From the NCBI RefSeq assembly GCF_035222375.1, contig NC_085891.1, positions 2,232,001 to 2,296,000 on the forward strand: 64,000 nt of DNA. Direction: 5' to 3'. The notes beneath the pieces were generated by a model, which was not told where the DNA came from, searched no databases, and saw nothing but the letters and a program-made list of their open reading frames with translations. The position numbers were made by a program, and so were the translations under genes. Shown piece by piece: positions 13,022-23,714 of this stretch (positions within the stretch are counted from its first letter, which is position 1; each line of letters starts with the position of its first letter). The DNA comes from Podospora pseudocomata. Taxonomy: Eukaryota; Ascomycota; Sordariomycetes; Sordariales; Podosporaceae.

Positions 13022-13600
13022 TCACATCAACCCCCTAACAAACTGATCCAGCCCCAACTCAAAAAGCTCATTCCTCACCCCCTCACCCCCTTTGTGTTCC
13101 ACCGGACTGAGCGGGTTCTTCACCACATACTCCACCCACAGGTTGATATATATCTGATGCAGCACATTCCGCATGCTCAGCGTCGCCACGTCAGTCAGCA
13201 TGACGAACCGCAGATTGGAGGCTGTCTCGTAATAGTGGAGCTTGTACTGCGCGGTTCGGTAACTGATGAAGGCGTCGTCGGAGCCTCCGAGTTTGCGGAC
13301 CATGTTTCGGAGGGAGAAGACGGTACCAAAGATTAGTTTGGCGTTGTCGGAGGATTGTTTTTGAGTGAGGATGCTGGAGGTGGGTTGTTGTGGTGGTTGT
13401 TGTGGTGGTTGTTGGGGGTGGGAGTGGGTAGGGGGGAGGATGTCGGTGGAGGAGGCGGCGGGGGGGGGGAGCCAGGATTTGGAGTAGATGCATTCCGCTG
13501 GGGAGAGGTTGTTAGCAATATATAAGGGGCAGGGAGGGAGGGGGTGGGGAAGGGGGAACGCACTGTGCCGGTCGAAGATGTAGAAGGAGTAGACGACCAT
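13022..13600 (-). CDS. bet5: TRAPP complex subunit Bet5 (TRAPPC1)
   Basis: Seen: two exons, complement(13022..13497, 13564..13600), 170 aa. Removing the 66-nt intron (GTGCGT donor, GCTAAC branch, CCCCAG acceptor) joins FDRH to TECIYSK, the signature N-terminus of Bet5. The longin-like core follows: KLIFGTVFSLRNMVRKLG, then SYRTAQYKLHYYETASNLRF and the C-terminal helix LHQIYINLWVEYVVKNPL. Between the first strand and the core sits a Pro/Gln-rich low-complexity insertion of about 40 residues (PQQPPQQPPQQP). Known: Bet5 is an essential core subunit of TRAPP, the Rab1/Ypt1 exchange factor acting in ER-to-Golgi traffic. The intron is a multiple of three without a stop, so retention would not truncate the protein. 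Confident. Confidence 0.95.
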   Translation of the reverse strand: MVVYSFYIFDRHSAFPLPHPLPPCPLYIANNLSPAECIYSKSWLPPPAASSTDILPPTHSHPQQPPQQPPQQPTSSILTQKQSSDNAKLIFGTVFSLRNMVRKLGGSDDAFISYRTAQYKLHYYETASNLRFVMLTDVATLSMRNVLHQIYINLWVEYVVKNPLSPVEHKGGEGVRNELFELGLDQFVRGLM

Positions 13601-14579
13601 TTTCGGGTTTGGGCCGGCCGGGCCGCGCGCCGGGTTGAGGGGAGGATGGGGGAGAGAAGAGAAATGGGAGCGCGCGACGGCGGTGATGGGAGGGTTGGGT
13701 GGTGAGGGTGATTACTGGGTTTGTAGATCGATTTGGCTGGTATGGACAAGTTGATGCTCGGTAGTTTCCGTTGATGTCCCGAAGTGTCGGGCTTCGGTGA
13801 TCCGCCTGCGGTTGACCTCCTTACCACGACGGGGTCCACATCGGGACCGGGGGTTATTTGCAGGCGTCTTGGCGGTGGCACACAGACCAGGGCATGACAT
13901 CCAACGAACCAGTCCAGCGGCTCCCGTTTTGGTAAGCTGGTCGTCCTTCTCTTTTGGTTACTTCGAAGTCAATTCTCCATCGGTTTGATCATCATGTCGA
14001 CAAGATACAGAAAGCTCGAGGAGCCGAAATGACGCTCAAAAACACAAACAAAAGGATTGGCCTGTTCCCGAGATGCACAGGACGGACCCAATGACGCAGT
14101 GAGGCTCCTGGACGGGATGTCGGTTGCAGGAAAGAGCGGGGTGGTGGGGGTGAGAGAGGGGCACTTGTCAATTTAGGGGCCCCTCCCCCTTCAGCTCTGC
14201 CCTATGAGGCCGAGCCAGAGCCCCGTCTCGTCAAGTTGTTGTTTGAGTTGGGCGACACCCTTTGTTGCCAAAGTTCAGTGTTACCCTCCGTTGTCGCCCA
14301 AGAATTCTTGTTGTGCAAAGACGGCCTTGCATAGGTGGATGAACGAAGAGAAGAGACCTAACCACCATTCAGCACAAGCGGCACTTTGCTTGGTTGGTTG
14401 GTGGCTGGACTGGACTATCGTCAGAGCATCACCCCAAGGACAAAACACCTTTTCTCTCTCTCAAACTCTCGGCCGGCCAAAGCGGCGCCCTTCTTCCCGG
14501 CCACTCCCATTTCTCTTGATTTTCCCCCTTGTCATTATCGATCTGCAGCAGCCATATTAGAAGAGAGACATCCCTAAAA
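13601..14579. other. Divergent promoter region bet5 / CaMKK
   Basis: A 979-bp divergent interval between two start codons. It is G-rich near 13400-13700 and C/T-rich just before 14580 (CTCTCTCTC near 14454), as in many leaders of this genome. No coding or RNA feature seen. Confidence 0.55.
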
Positions 14580-16824
14580 ATGGCCGACCAAGAGACCTTC
14601 CCACCTCCCCAGCGAGCAGCAACTTACACGCTGCCACTGCGACCTCGAATGGACGGCAGCGACGCGAGAGAATTCAGCTTGGGGCCAATGGCCGGCACCC
14701 CAGACGCACAACACGACCCGGCCGCAGTGCCCCGGGGCTTAGCCTCGCCAGACATATCCGTGGAATTCGCTGGCGATCACCACCTCGACAGCAGCTCTGA
14801 TAAGCCAGAGCTGTTACATCCTCGCTCTGCGCCCCCTCACGTGCAGCACTTCCAGAGCCCTCTGAGGCACCACAAACGGACACCTTCGGTTCATCGTGAG
14901 ATCAAAGAGACGCTCAACGCTCATTCAGAGTACACAAGTGACGATTCTGACGGCCGCTCTCACTTTCGCGTCAACCAGTATGTCATTAAGGAGGAGATTG
15001 GGCGCGGGTCGTATGGGGCCGTCCACCTTGCTACTGATCAGTTTGGGAAAGAATATGTAGTTACCCCTCAACCCCTGTTTTCTCACCTCCTATGTTCTAA
15101 TACCTCCTCCGCAGGCCGTGAAAGCCTTCTCCAAAGCCCGTCTCCGCAAACGCATACAATCCAACATACTCCGTCATGGTCCGAGATCACTCGGCCGCTT
15201 CCCCTCCCGGGCTCCCTTTGGCGCCCCTGATCTCCCCATTGCCCGGTTGACAGACCAGCGAGCAAAGGAAGCGCAGGACCCCCTCTTTCTTATTCGTGAA
15301 GAGATCGCCGTCATGAAAAAGCTCAACCATCCCAACCTAGTCCAGCTCATTGAGGTGCTCGACGACCCCGAAGAAGACACCCTGTACATGGTGCTGGAGA
15401 TGTGCAAGAAGGGTGTTGTCATGAAAGTTGGTTTGGGCGAGTCAGCCGCGCCGATTGATGAAGAGCAGTGTAGGCATTGGTTCAGGGACTTGATCCTGGG
15501 TGTTGAATACCGTGAGTTTATCGCCACCGTCCCCCAATATGAAGGTCAAGTTGACATGTGAAAAGTGCATTCTCAGGGTGTAGTCCACAGGGATATCAAA
15601 CCCGACAACTTGCTCCTCAACGAAGACGACGTTCTCAAAATTGTCGACTTTGGCGTCTCGGAGATGTTTGAGCAGTCCACCGACATGAAGACAGCCAAGA
15701 GCGCCGGGTCACCGGCTTTCTTACCTCCTGAGCTCTGTGTTGCCAAACATGGTGATGTGTCCGGCAAGGCAGCTGATATCTGGTCTATGGGCGTATCACT
15801 GTACTGTCTCCGCTACGGCAAGATCCCGTTTGAAAAGTTTGGAGTATTGGATATGTACGAAGCTATCCGGACAGAAGCCCCCTTCATTCCCGAGGGCGAG
15901 AACCCTTTATTTGTCGACCTGATGGGGAGGTTAATGGAGAAGGACCCAGAGAAAAGAATCACAATGGAGGAACTTCGGGTATGTTTGCCACCTTTTTCTT
16001 TTCTTTTTTCTTTTTTTTTCTTTTTTTTTCTTTTTTTTTTATAAAAAAAATTCCCCTCAAAGCTAACAAAATAGAACCACCCCTGGGTCACCAAAAACAA
16101 CTCCGACCCCCTCCTCCCCACAGATGAAAATTGCACCGACCCCGTCGACCCCCCTAACCCGTTGGAAGTAAACCACGCTTTCACCCGGCGAATGTCACAT
16201 CTCATCTGTGTGATGAAGGCGATTCGCAAATTCAAGTCGTTGCTCTCTACGAATCCCAAGCCGCCAGGGTCACCATACCATCACTCCCCTCGCCCATCTG
16301 ACACGGCTGATTTTGCCGCTTCTATTTTACGTGAGAGGCAGCAGTTTCTTCAGTCTCCACCTCCACACCTCATCCCACCCTCAACACCACCCCAACCTTT
16401 GCTGCTGGGTATCGGCACTGGCGGATTGGATACGTTTAGCAGCAGTCATGATGATGCGGGACTGGGAGGGGACCTTGGGATCGTGGCGGACAGCCCGACG
16501 GCGGCGGATTTCAACATTTATGATAGGGCTTTTGATAAGGAGGTGGAGAGGATTAAGGGGATGAAGAGTAGGGATGGGGACGGAGGGACGACGATTTATC
16601 ATACGAGGTTTAATGACCCCGAAGAGAAAAAGGAGGGGCTTTGGGGGTTGTTTAATAAGACTGCTCAGCAGCAGAAGAGGAAGGATGAGGGCATTAGTGG
16701 GTTTGCGGAGTTGGTCAGGACTGCTGTCGCTAGGGAGAAGGAGAAGGAGAAGGAAAGCAAGAAGGGGGCTGGTGGGGAGGAGGAGAAGCCAGTGGGAGAA
16801 GGGGACCAAGGCAAGACGGAGTGA
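14580..16824 (+). CDS. cmkC: Ca2+/calmodulin-dependent kinase kinase (CaMKK/Ssp1-like)
   Basis: Seen: four exons, join(14580..15056, 15115..15511, 15566..15978, 16075..16824), 678 aa. The kinase domain spans about residues 137-430: GRGSYGAVHLA, AVKAFSKARL (Lys), VVHRDIKPDNLLL, KIVDFGVSEMF and GSPAFLPPEL. A basic Arg/Pro-containing insertion (about residues 180-205) separates the ATP-binding Lys strand from helix C (FLIREEIAVMKKL). Known: such an RP-type insert and DFGVSE/PAFLPPE motifs mark CaMK kinases, which phosphorylate CaMKI/IV and SNF1/AMPK; fungal examples are Ssp1 and Aspergillus CMKC. The 250-residue tail is poorly conserved, very charged and ends in an Arg/Lys/Glu-rich helix; its DNA becomes strongly G-rich. 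The third intron has an extreme T-rich tract (16003-16040). The symbol follows Aspergillus usage and is by homology. Confidence 0.92.
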
Positions 16825-19152
16825 TGTACAGTCAAAGTTTGAAAGGGGTAGGTGGGAAAGTTTTGCCATTGGGTATTTTACAACAGCGAAAACAGCGGCT
16901 CAGGATAATTCACAAGGAAGAGAAGTGGAAAAAGAAGGGGATATTGAAGTTTCAAGCGAGGGGTTAAGATGAGGACAAGCAGCGAAGTAGTAGCATTAAT
17001 ACCACAACAAAGGGGTGGGGAGGGGTGAACGGGGTTAGTATAACCAAGCGAGTGTGTTTCTTATTATTGTTTGACTTTTTGGGGCAGGATTGTCGTTGTT
17101 ATGTGTCAGGTTGGATCTCTGACGGTTGCTATATCTCTTTCTGTCATTGGTGGAAAGCGAATGATGCACACATTAAAGGCGGCTGCCGGTGGTGGTTTTG
17201 ATACCTGGATAGTTTGACAAGTTTGGCTTTGGAATACCTTGTTTTTTCATTTTTACTTCTTAGATACTATAAGAATGTATGCCTCGGCTGCTTCGTGGTT
17301 TGCACACCCTGGGAGAGGGAGTAATGACGCAACCAGACTCAACCGGAGCTCCCACGTAGTAAGCCTGCCACACCGGAACTTCCGACAGAGAGACCTTCAG
17401 TTGGCTGTTTTATCGTCGTCACAAATACCATACGAGCACTTCACCAGTTGGGGTTCCCAATCAGCACAGCCAAGCCACTCCCACAGCCTCGACTCTGACC
17501 ATAAAAAGCCGCGCTCACATGCAAAGTCCCGAGTGCCATACCTTTAATCAAGCCTGCCTCTGACTGACCAAGTGAGTGAGTGAGTGAGGTAAGCACAACC
17601 ATCAACCACAGCCCCATCACGTCAACACTCCAAACCAAACTGCCAGCCTCACCCATCTCATATGACACTTACAAGTGGTCTTATCCCGTGTCCTATACCG
17701 CTCCGCTCTGACGATCCCCGTCTCCATTCACGGAAGAACAGGACCCAAATCCAGAAAAGCACAACATTTCGTATGTATCCAAACAAAAAGTCCCGAATAA
17801 CACAACAGCACTTTCCACCGCAAAAAGGCCAAGCTCAACAAGGTTCCCCCCAACATCCTGGGCGTTTCTTGTTTCTTGCCGCCACGGGCCTTGGCAAAAG
17901 CTTGTCTCGATCGGAATACCCACAGTTGAAAGCATCCCCCTGCCACTCAACCCTTTAAGAATGCGCGGTGGAAAGTTCACTTCCACGGAAAAAAACACCG
18001 GATGTCAAAGCAAATTTCCGCGGTGAAAATGCCAAGGAGAATATACATATGTACGGATGCTGTACATATACATCCTGCCGGTCCTTGTGTGCTGTGCAGT
18101 GGTTGCAACAAGCCAGGCCCGGTCGCATGCAAGCACGTGCGTACATACAGTCCTTTCTTGCGGTGTGTGCGCGGAAAAGGGGGAATGAATGGCAGGCCGG
18201 CCCCCCGGATGTGTGTGTGTGTGTGTGTTTTTTTTTTCAGCGAGTTATCTCAACCACGTGTATGTAGCGAGTAAATACGTACGTCCATCCGGATGTCGCG
18301 GTGAGAAAACCACTCTCTCCCCGTTCCTTGGAAACACTTGCCATCAAATGTGTGATGAGTATTGGCTCCAATGGGACCCAACAGTAACCACGCCAGAACC
18401 CAAAAGGTTTCGATTCGAGTAAGTTCACATGTCAAGACATGGCCCCGTTGAAAGCGCACACCGCAGAATACTCCGTGGTGATAACGCCTGCCACTTTTTA
18501 GCTGCGTCTGTTAGTTCAACCCTCCAACCAACCCCTCCTTCCTCAAAGTCCCCGAAGGGAGAGCAGAACCTCCCACTATGCAACGCGTTAGCTGGTTGGT
18601 GACTTGACTAGAAAGCCAGACCCAAAGTAAACTAGTTGGATAGCCGCTCTCACCTTCTTCTCGACCCAAACGCTGCTGCTGCTGCTGTGAAACTCCTCAT
18701 GGTCATCCGACGGGCCGGTGGGTTGTTCGACACCATCGTCCCCCACAAGCTTCATGCCAAGAACCGGGTCATGGGGTTCTCAAAAGAGTAGTTGTGTCCC
18801 AAGGCACCGGGTAAAGGAGGGGGGAGAGGGGGAAAGAAAACAAAAAACACAAGGAGATCTAATCTACAAGAGGCTCGAAACATTCCCATGTTTGCACGGG
18901 ATGGGAGAAAAGGGCGAAGAGCAGGAGGACCTTCGGCTCCAATGCAGGCCAAGAAAAGACCGATATCAGGTCCCTTAACCGCAACCGCCCATCGGATGCT
19001 GATGCTCCCTTTGATGATGGACAGAGCGGAAGAGCTCCGAGTGGAGGGGGTTGTGCCACCACACAACACAAAACGATGTTCAAGTGATGGGTGGTATTGG
19101 AAAGGGGGGGGAGAAGAGGGTGAGGAGGAAGATGGCAATTCTCGTGACTGGG

Positions 19153-19168
19153 CCAATTGGCCAATTGG
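19153..19168. promoter_or_regulatory. Two abutting CCAATTGG palindromes
   Basis: CCAATTGG occurs twice back to back, giving four CCAAT pentamers on the two strands within 16 bp. More CCAAT motifs follow near 19503-19525. Known: CCAAT is bound by the HAP/NF-Y complex. The site is about 2.7 kb upstream of the HAL4-type kinase, so its target is unclear. Confidence 0.4.
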
Positions 19169-21317
19169 TCGCTGAGGCCGGGTTGCTGACAATTGCTGAA
19201 GCATGATGATGAGAGAATGCGACGAAAAAGCAGACTTGAAAGAGGAGGGAAGGGAAGGGGGAAAATGCCTCATAGACAACAGGTTTCATGCTCGAATAGG
19301 GAGAAATGGTTGATCAATGCTGCGTAGAGGTCGCAGGGCCCTGTCCGCACAACGTGGTGGACTATCGTATGTGGCCATGGGCTGAAGCAGTGGTCAGTCA
19401 ACGGCACACCTGCGTCAGGGCCTGGTCGCCGGCCACGTTTCGATGCTGGAAAGGATCCCGAGGGTGGGATGGGAGATGGGAGTGAGAGGTAACTGGAAGA
19501 TGTGACCAATTTCCAGCCAATTTGGGGTGGAAGTTCCGGGACAAGAGTTGCCCTCGCTTCGGCGGGCACCTCCTCCCCGTCCGGCCGTGTGTGCCCCCGC
19601 ACCTGCCCCAGAACAAAGAGCCGGGAGGCCGCCCACGGCGCCAACGAGGCCGGCACCGGGGGGGGGAGGCGCATGGGGTTTTTGATGGGGCTGGTGGAAA
19701 CAAAAGATGCGTTGCCAAGGCCGGCGAATCTGTGCGGATGTCCCTCTTGGGGATCATCGGGTGGATACAGGAGAACGTTGCTCTGCCAAGACTGCGCCTA
19801 GGGCGTGTAAGTGCGGGTTATTGGGTTGGCTTTTTGCAACTTTGACTGATGGGCCTGTTGATAATTGATCGTTCATGAGATGCAGAGTTGTATAAAAAGA
19901 ACGCAACAGAAGCTTTTCGTTGTGTGTTTGAAGTGGAGAGACATCCCACATTTCGTGGTTTTCATCGTGGCTGCCCTCGCCCATCATCTCGCCGGCCCAA
20001 AGCAGTTACGAAATCGCAACAGCTGCAGGTGCCTTGCATGAATAGGGATGGATCCAGTGGAGGTTGTTTTTATAGAATTTCACTGAGAGAGCAAGAACAA
20101 ACCTTGAATTCAGCGAGATCCAAACGAAATAGCCAATGACAGGACAGGCAAATCTAACCATAGGGGTCTAGAATTTCCCTTTTGACAGCACGGCCGAGGC
20201 TGGGGAGCACAGCATATATCAAAAAGGGAGGGCGTCACAAGCGGCTGCACACAGGGAAGTTTCTTTGGGGGTTTTAAAATATTGGGTATCTTTTGTGCCG
20301 AAAAAGGATGGCGGAGAAGAAGGTCTGGAGCAAAGTTTGGGCATGGCCGGGCAGGCTCACGGCCGAAGAAATGACCCAGGTGTTTGGCTCCCGCGGCTGC
20401 TTTCAGACAAAGAAGGGACAGAAGTTGAGCCTCCATTCGGATATCGTAGGGCTTATTACATAACGTGGAATTCACGAGAAGAAGTTGTGGTTGGTTTTAG
20501 GTTTTTTTTTTTTTTTTTGAGGTTTCCCGCCACCTTAGAGTCACTTCCTTGTTTTCTCACAGGTACTGCGCACAAGTACCTCCATACATGCACGATAGGT
20601 TGTGGTACGTACCACTCTACCCCATCCCACGAGGGTGTTCCGTCCGTCCCTTATTCACGTCCCCCTGGTAATTTGTTGCCATACGGTACAAGAGTACATG
20701 TATGGCTGCTGGGAGGAGAAGGCTGTCCTAAAGCGGACCTGTTCCCTTTTTCCCTTTCACTGGACTGATCAGATTCACCGCCCGTTCGCGGTGACGAGAG
20801 AGGGGTTGCAGCTTGCCGTGCAGAAAGAAGATTGCAGCTTGCTGACGTCTCGGAACTATAAGGCTGCGAGCTTCGATCAGCAAGCAGGCCGTGTTGGTTT
20901 GGCCCTTCCATCTCCTTCTCACCAACGGCCGGTCGTTGCCTGTCCTCAGGCCTGCGTCTCGCGCCCATAGATCTTCTACCTCGGTCATCCAAGGAAGAGA
21001 CTGGCGAAGAGTGAGAGGGCCAGCCAGCCAGTCCGGTCTGTCAAAGACTCCTCCATACCCCCATCAGCCGACGGCATTTTTGCCCCCGCTCTGTCCAACC
21101 CGGCGAGCTCTTTTTACCTGAACCTTTACCTTTACCTTTACCGTTACCTACCTTTACTTCAAGCCCTCAAACCGGAGGGGAAAGCAACGGCACGAACCAG
21201 TCACGACACAAATTTTACCCTCGCCCTCAACCCTCTTACATAACCAATAACAAACCGAAACTGGCTCTCTGTGTCACTTCTTCAAGCTCTCCTCAGCCAT
21301 TACTTGACCGATTCACC

Positions 21318-21383
21318 ATGTCCGATTCAATCCTCCTGACCAAGAAGTCATCATCCGGCACCCTGCTCCTCGGCCACTACTAA
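21318..21383 (+). other. Upstream ORF (21 codons) before the HAL4-type kinase
   Basis: An ATG in good context (CACCATGT) opens a frame of 21 sense codons ending in TAA at 21381-21383. It begins MSDSILLTKKSS. From there to the kinase ATG at 21835 I find no other ATG. If the leader starts upstream of 21318, this is the last upstream ORF and could regulate translation of the kinase. Alternatively the region TACTAATAT at its end could serve as an intron branch site in a spliced leader. Confidence 0.45.
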
Positions 21384-21834
21384 TATCTTGGAAGAGCCAC
21401 CCTATCATATCAAAAGCCCCAGGAGCAATTCCCATTTCAGCGATTCACTCGCCTCCCGAGCTCCACTTTTGCAGCACTCCACATCAACGACTTCTTGATT
21501 TTCCGCTCGCGCTGCTTCTTCCCCCTACCTCTTACTCCCACAGACTTTTCCCCGTCTGTCCCCGACAGAACTCAGCAGCGACAACAACAAAAAACCTTGG
21601 CAGTTTTGGTCGTTATAACAGGATAGCCCCGGGCTCTGCCCACCAAGACCACAAGGCGCGTTCGCCGCCACTACCATCACTGCTGCTGCCCTGCCTTTGC
21701 TCTTGCATAAGCGCAGTGACTGAAACCACCCGACTCGCTTACCTCTTTGCCCGCTCCAGCACTGCGGCACCCGCCATCAATATTCTCCTACAGCACCGTC
21801 CAAGAAGCCCAGCGCTCTTCTCGCATACCTAAAC

Positions 21835-23382
21835 ATGTCAACCACCGCCGATGCCAAGCCTCCCTCCACGAGGTCCTCCCAGGCCCCGTCAATCAAGTCG
21901 GTCGATCTCCCCCCCAGGTCTCCCAACCTGAACGGTTTGACCGAGCAGCCCGCAAAGCCCGTGGAGAAGGCGTCTGTAAAAGACCGTCTGACGCGCATGT
22001 TCTCGACCAGAGACGCTGCCTCTCGCGCCGCATCCACCGACGGCAAGCCCACTCCCAGCACCGGCACCCCTGGCAACACTTCCCCGCCGCCCTCGAGGCC
22101 CTCGGCCCCAGAACGTAAGGGTTCGATTGCGTCAGACAAGTCGCCCGCCCCGACCACTGCGACAGCGAGCAAGTCCAAATTGGCAAACGGCAAGGATGGC
22201 CACTTGCAGCGCTTCATGCTTCTCCCAGATCCTCCCGGAGGACACGAGCACCACCTCAAGTCGTCGCGTCGCCAGGAGAGGTTAACCGACATGATCAAGG
22301 GGCTGCTCGGCCGGAAGTCTGAACCGCAGCATGCGGCGCCCGAGAATGACCTTTCGCTCGTCTCCAACTGGGTCGACAATCTGAAGCGGGAAAAGGAAGG
22401 AGGCTCTTCGGCTTCGGACAAGAAGGCGGCGAACGGAGCCGGTGGTTTGGTGGAGAAGTACGGCAAGTGCCAGGAGGTGGTGGGCCGCGGCGCTTTCGGC
22501 ATCGTAAGAATTTCCCACAAGAAGATGGAGAATGGTGTCGGCGAGAAGCTGTTCGCCGTCAAGGAGTTCCGCAGGCGTCCAGAGGAGACCGAAAAGAAGT
22601 ATAGCAAACGTCTTACGGCCGAGTTCTGCATCTCTTCGTCTCTCCGCCATCCCAACGTCATCCACACGCTGGACCTGGTTAAGGACTCAAAGGGCGACTA
22701 TTGCGAGGTGATGGAGTTCTGCGCCGGTGGTGATCTTTACACCCTTGTCCTGGCGGCAGGCAAGCTCGAGGTTCAGGAGGCGGACTGTTTCTTCAAGCAG
22801 ATGATGCGTGGCGTGGAATACATGCATGAGATGGGAGTTGCCCATCGCGATCTGAAGCCAGAAAACTTGCTTCTCACCACCAACGGCGGGCTCAAAATTA
22901 CGGATTTCGGAAACGGAGAGTGTTTCCGCATGGCCTGGGAGAACGATGCGCACATGGTGTCGGGCTTGTGCGGCTCGGCCCCTTACATTGCTCCAGAGGA
23001 GTACATCGACAGGGAATTTGATGCCCGCGCTGTGGACGTCTGGGCTTGCGGTGTCATTTACATGGCTATGCGGACTGGTCGTCACCTCTGGCGCGTGGCC
23101 AAGAAGGACGAGGATGAATTCTATGATCGGTACCTTGAAGGACGGAGGGATGAAGCGGGCTATGGCCCGATAGAGTCGTTGCACAGGGTAAGTGCGATTG
23201 TGAACCATAACACTCTTTTGACTCGCATTAACCCACCATCCCCCATTTAGGCCCGCTGCAGGAATGTGATTTACTCCATCCTCGACCCAAATCCGTCTAG
23301 AAGAATCACAGCCTCGCAAGTCCTCAAATCTGAGTGGGGCCGTGAGATAAAACTGTGCAAGGCTGGTGAAGAAGGTCTTTAA
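21835..23382 (+). CDS. Serine/threonine kinase, HAL4/SAT4 (HRK1) family
   Basis: Seen: two exons, join(21835..23187, 23251..23382), 494 aa; a 63-nt intron with GTAAGT donor and TTTAG acceptor. Residues 1-200 are Ser/Pro/Lys-rich and disordered. The kinase domain covers about 205-490: VGRGAFGIVRIS, LFAVKEFRRR (Lys), VAHRDLKPENLLL, KITDFGNGECF and GSAPYIAPEEY, and it ends in RRITASQVLKSEW. Known: the HAL/NPR kinases of fungi have this disordered N-terminus and a DFGNGE-type activation segment; Hal4/Sat4 stabilises the Trk potassium transporters and nutrient permeases at the plasma membrane. Inference: a role in ion homeostasis. A short uORF lies in the leader at 21318. The 3' flank carries TTC and TAC microsatellites. 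Confidence 0.9.
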
Positions 23383-23601
23383 CACGAGCTCCGTCAGGCT
23401 GGATCGAAATTGGAATGATGTTGTTGTTTATGTATAAAATAGCATTATCCGAGGGAGAACCACGTCTGGCGGGGCAAACAAAACGAAACAAAAAAACAAA
23501 AACACCAAAAAAAAAAAAAAAAACACAGACCTTTTTTTTCTTCTTTTCTTCACTTGTTGTTTTTTCGACAGAGGATTCATATCAAATACCTATTAGTTCT
23601 T

Positions 23602-23714
23602 TCTTCTTCTTCTTTTTCTTCTTCTTCTTCTTCTTCTTCTTCTTCTTCTTCTTCTTCTTCTTCTTCTTCTTCTTCTTCTTCTTCTTCTTCTTCTACTACT
23701 ACTACTACTACTAC
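23602..23714. repeat. (TTC)n/(TAC)n compound microsatellite
   Basis: An almost pure TTC run from about 23602 to 23693 passes into ACT/TAC repeats to about 23714. It lies about 220 nt past the kinase stop, so it may be in the 3'UTR. Confidence 0.95.

Larger units (their letters stand above)
16825..21834. other. Long intergenic region, 5.0 kb
   Basis: No protein gene could be supported over 5 kb. It contains the 3'UTR of the CaMKK gene and the upstream region and leader of the HAL4-type kinase. Visible items: GTGA run at 17571-17588, GT run at about 18210-18229, a CCAAT-box cluster at 19153-19168 and about 19500-19530, a 16-18 T run near 20502-20518, and a CCTTTA-type tandem at 21117-21150. 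A long leader or a non-coding transcript is possible but not shown. Confidence 0.5.

Noticed and set aside
21777-22667. 296-codon frame antisense to the HAL4-type kinase
   Set aside because: Shadow of the biased kinase codons; no domain.
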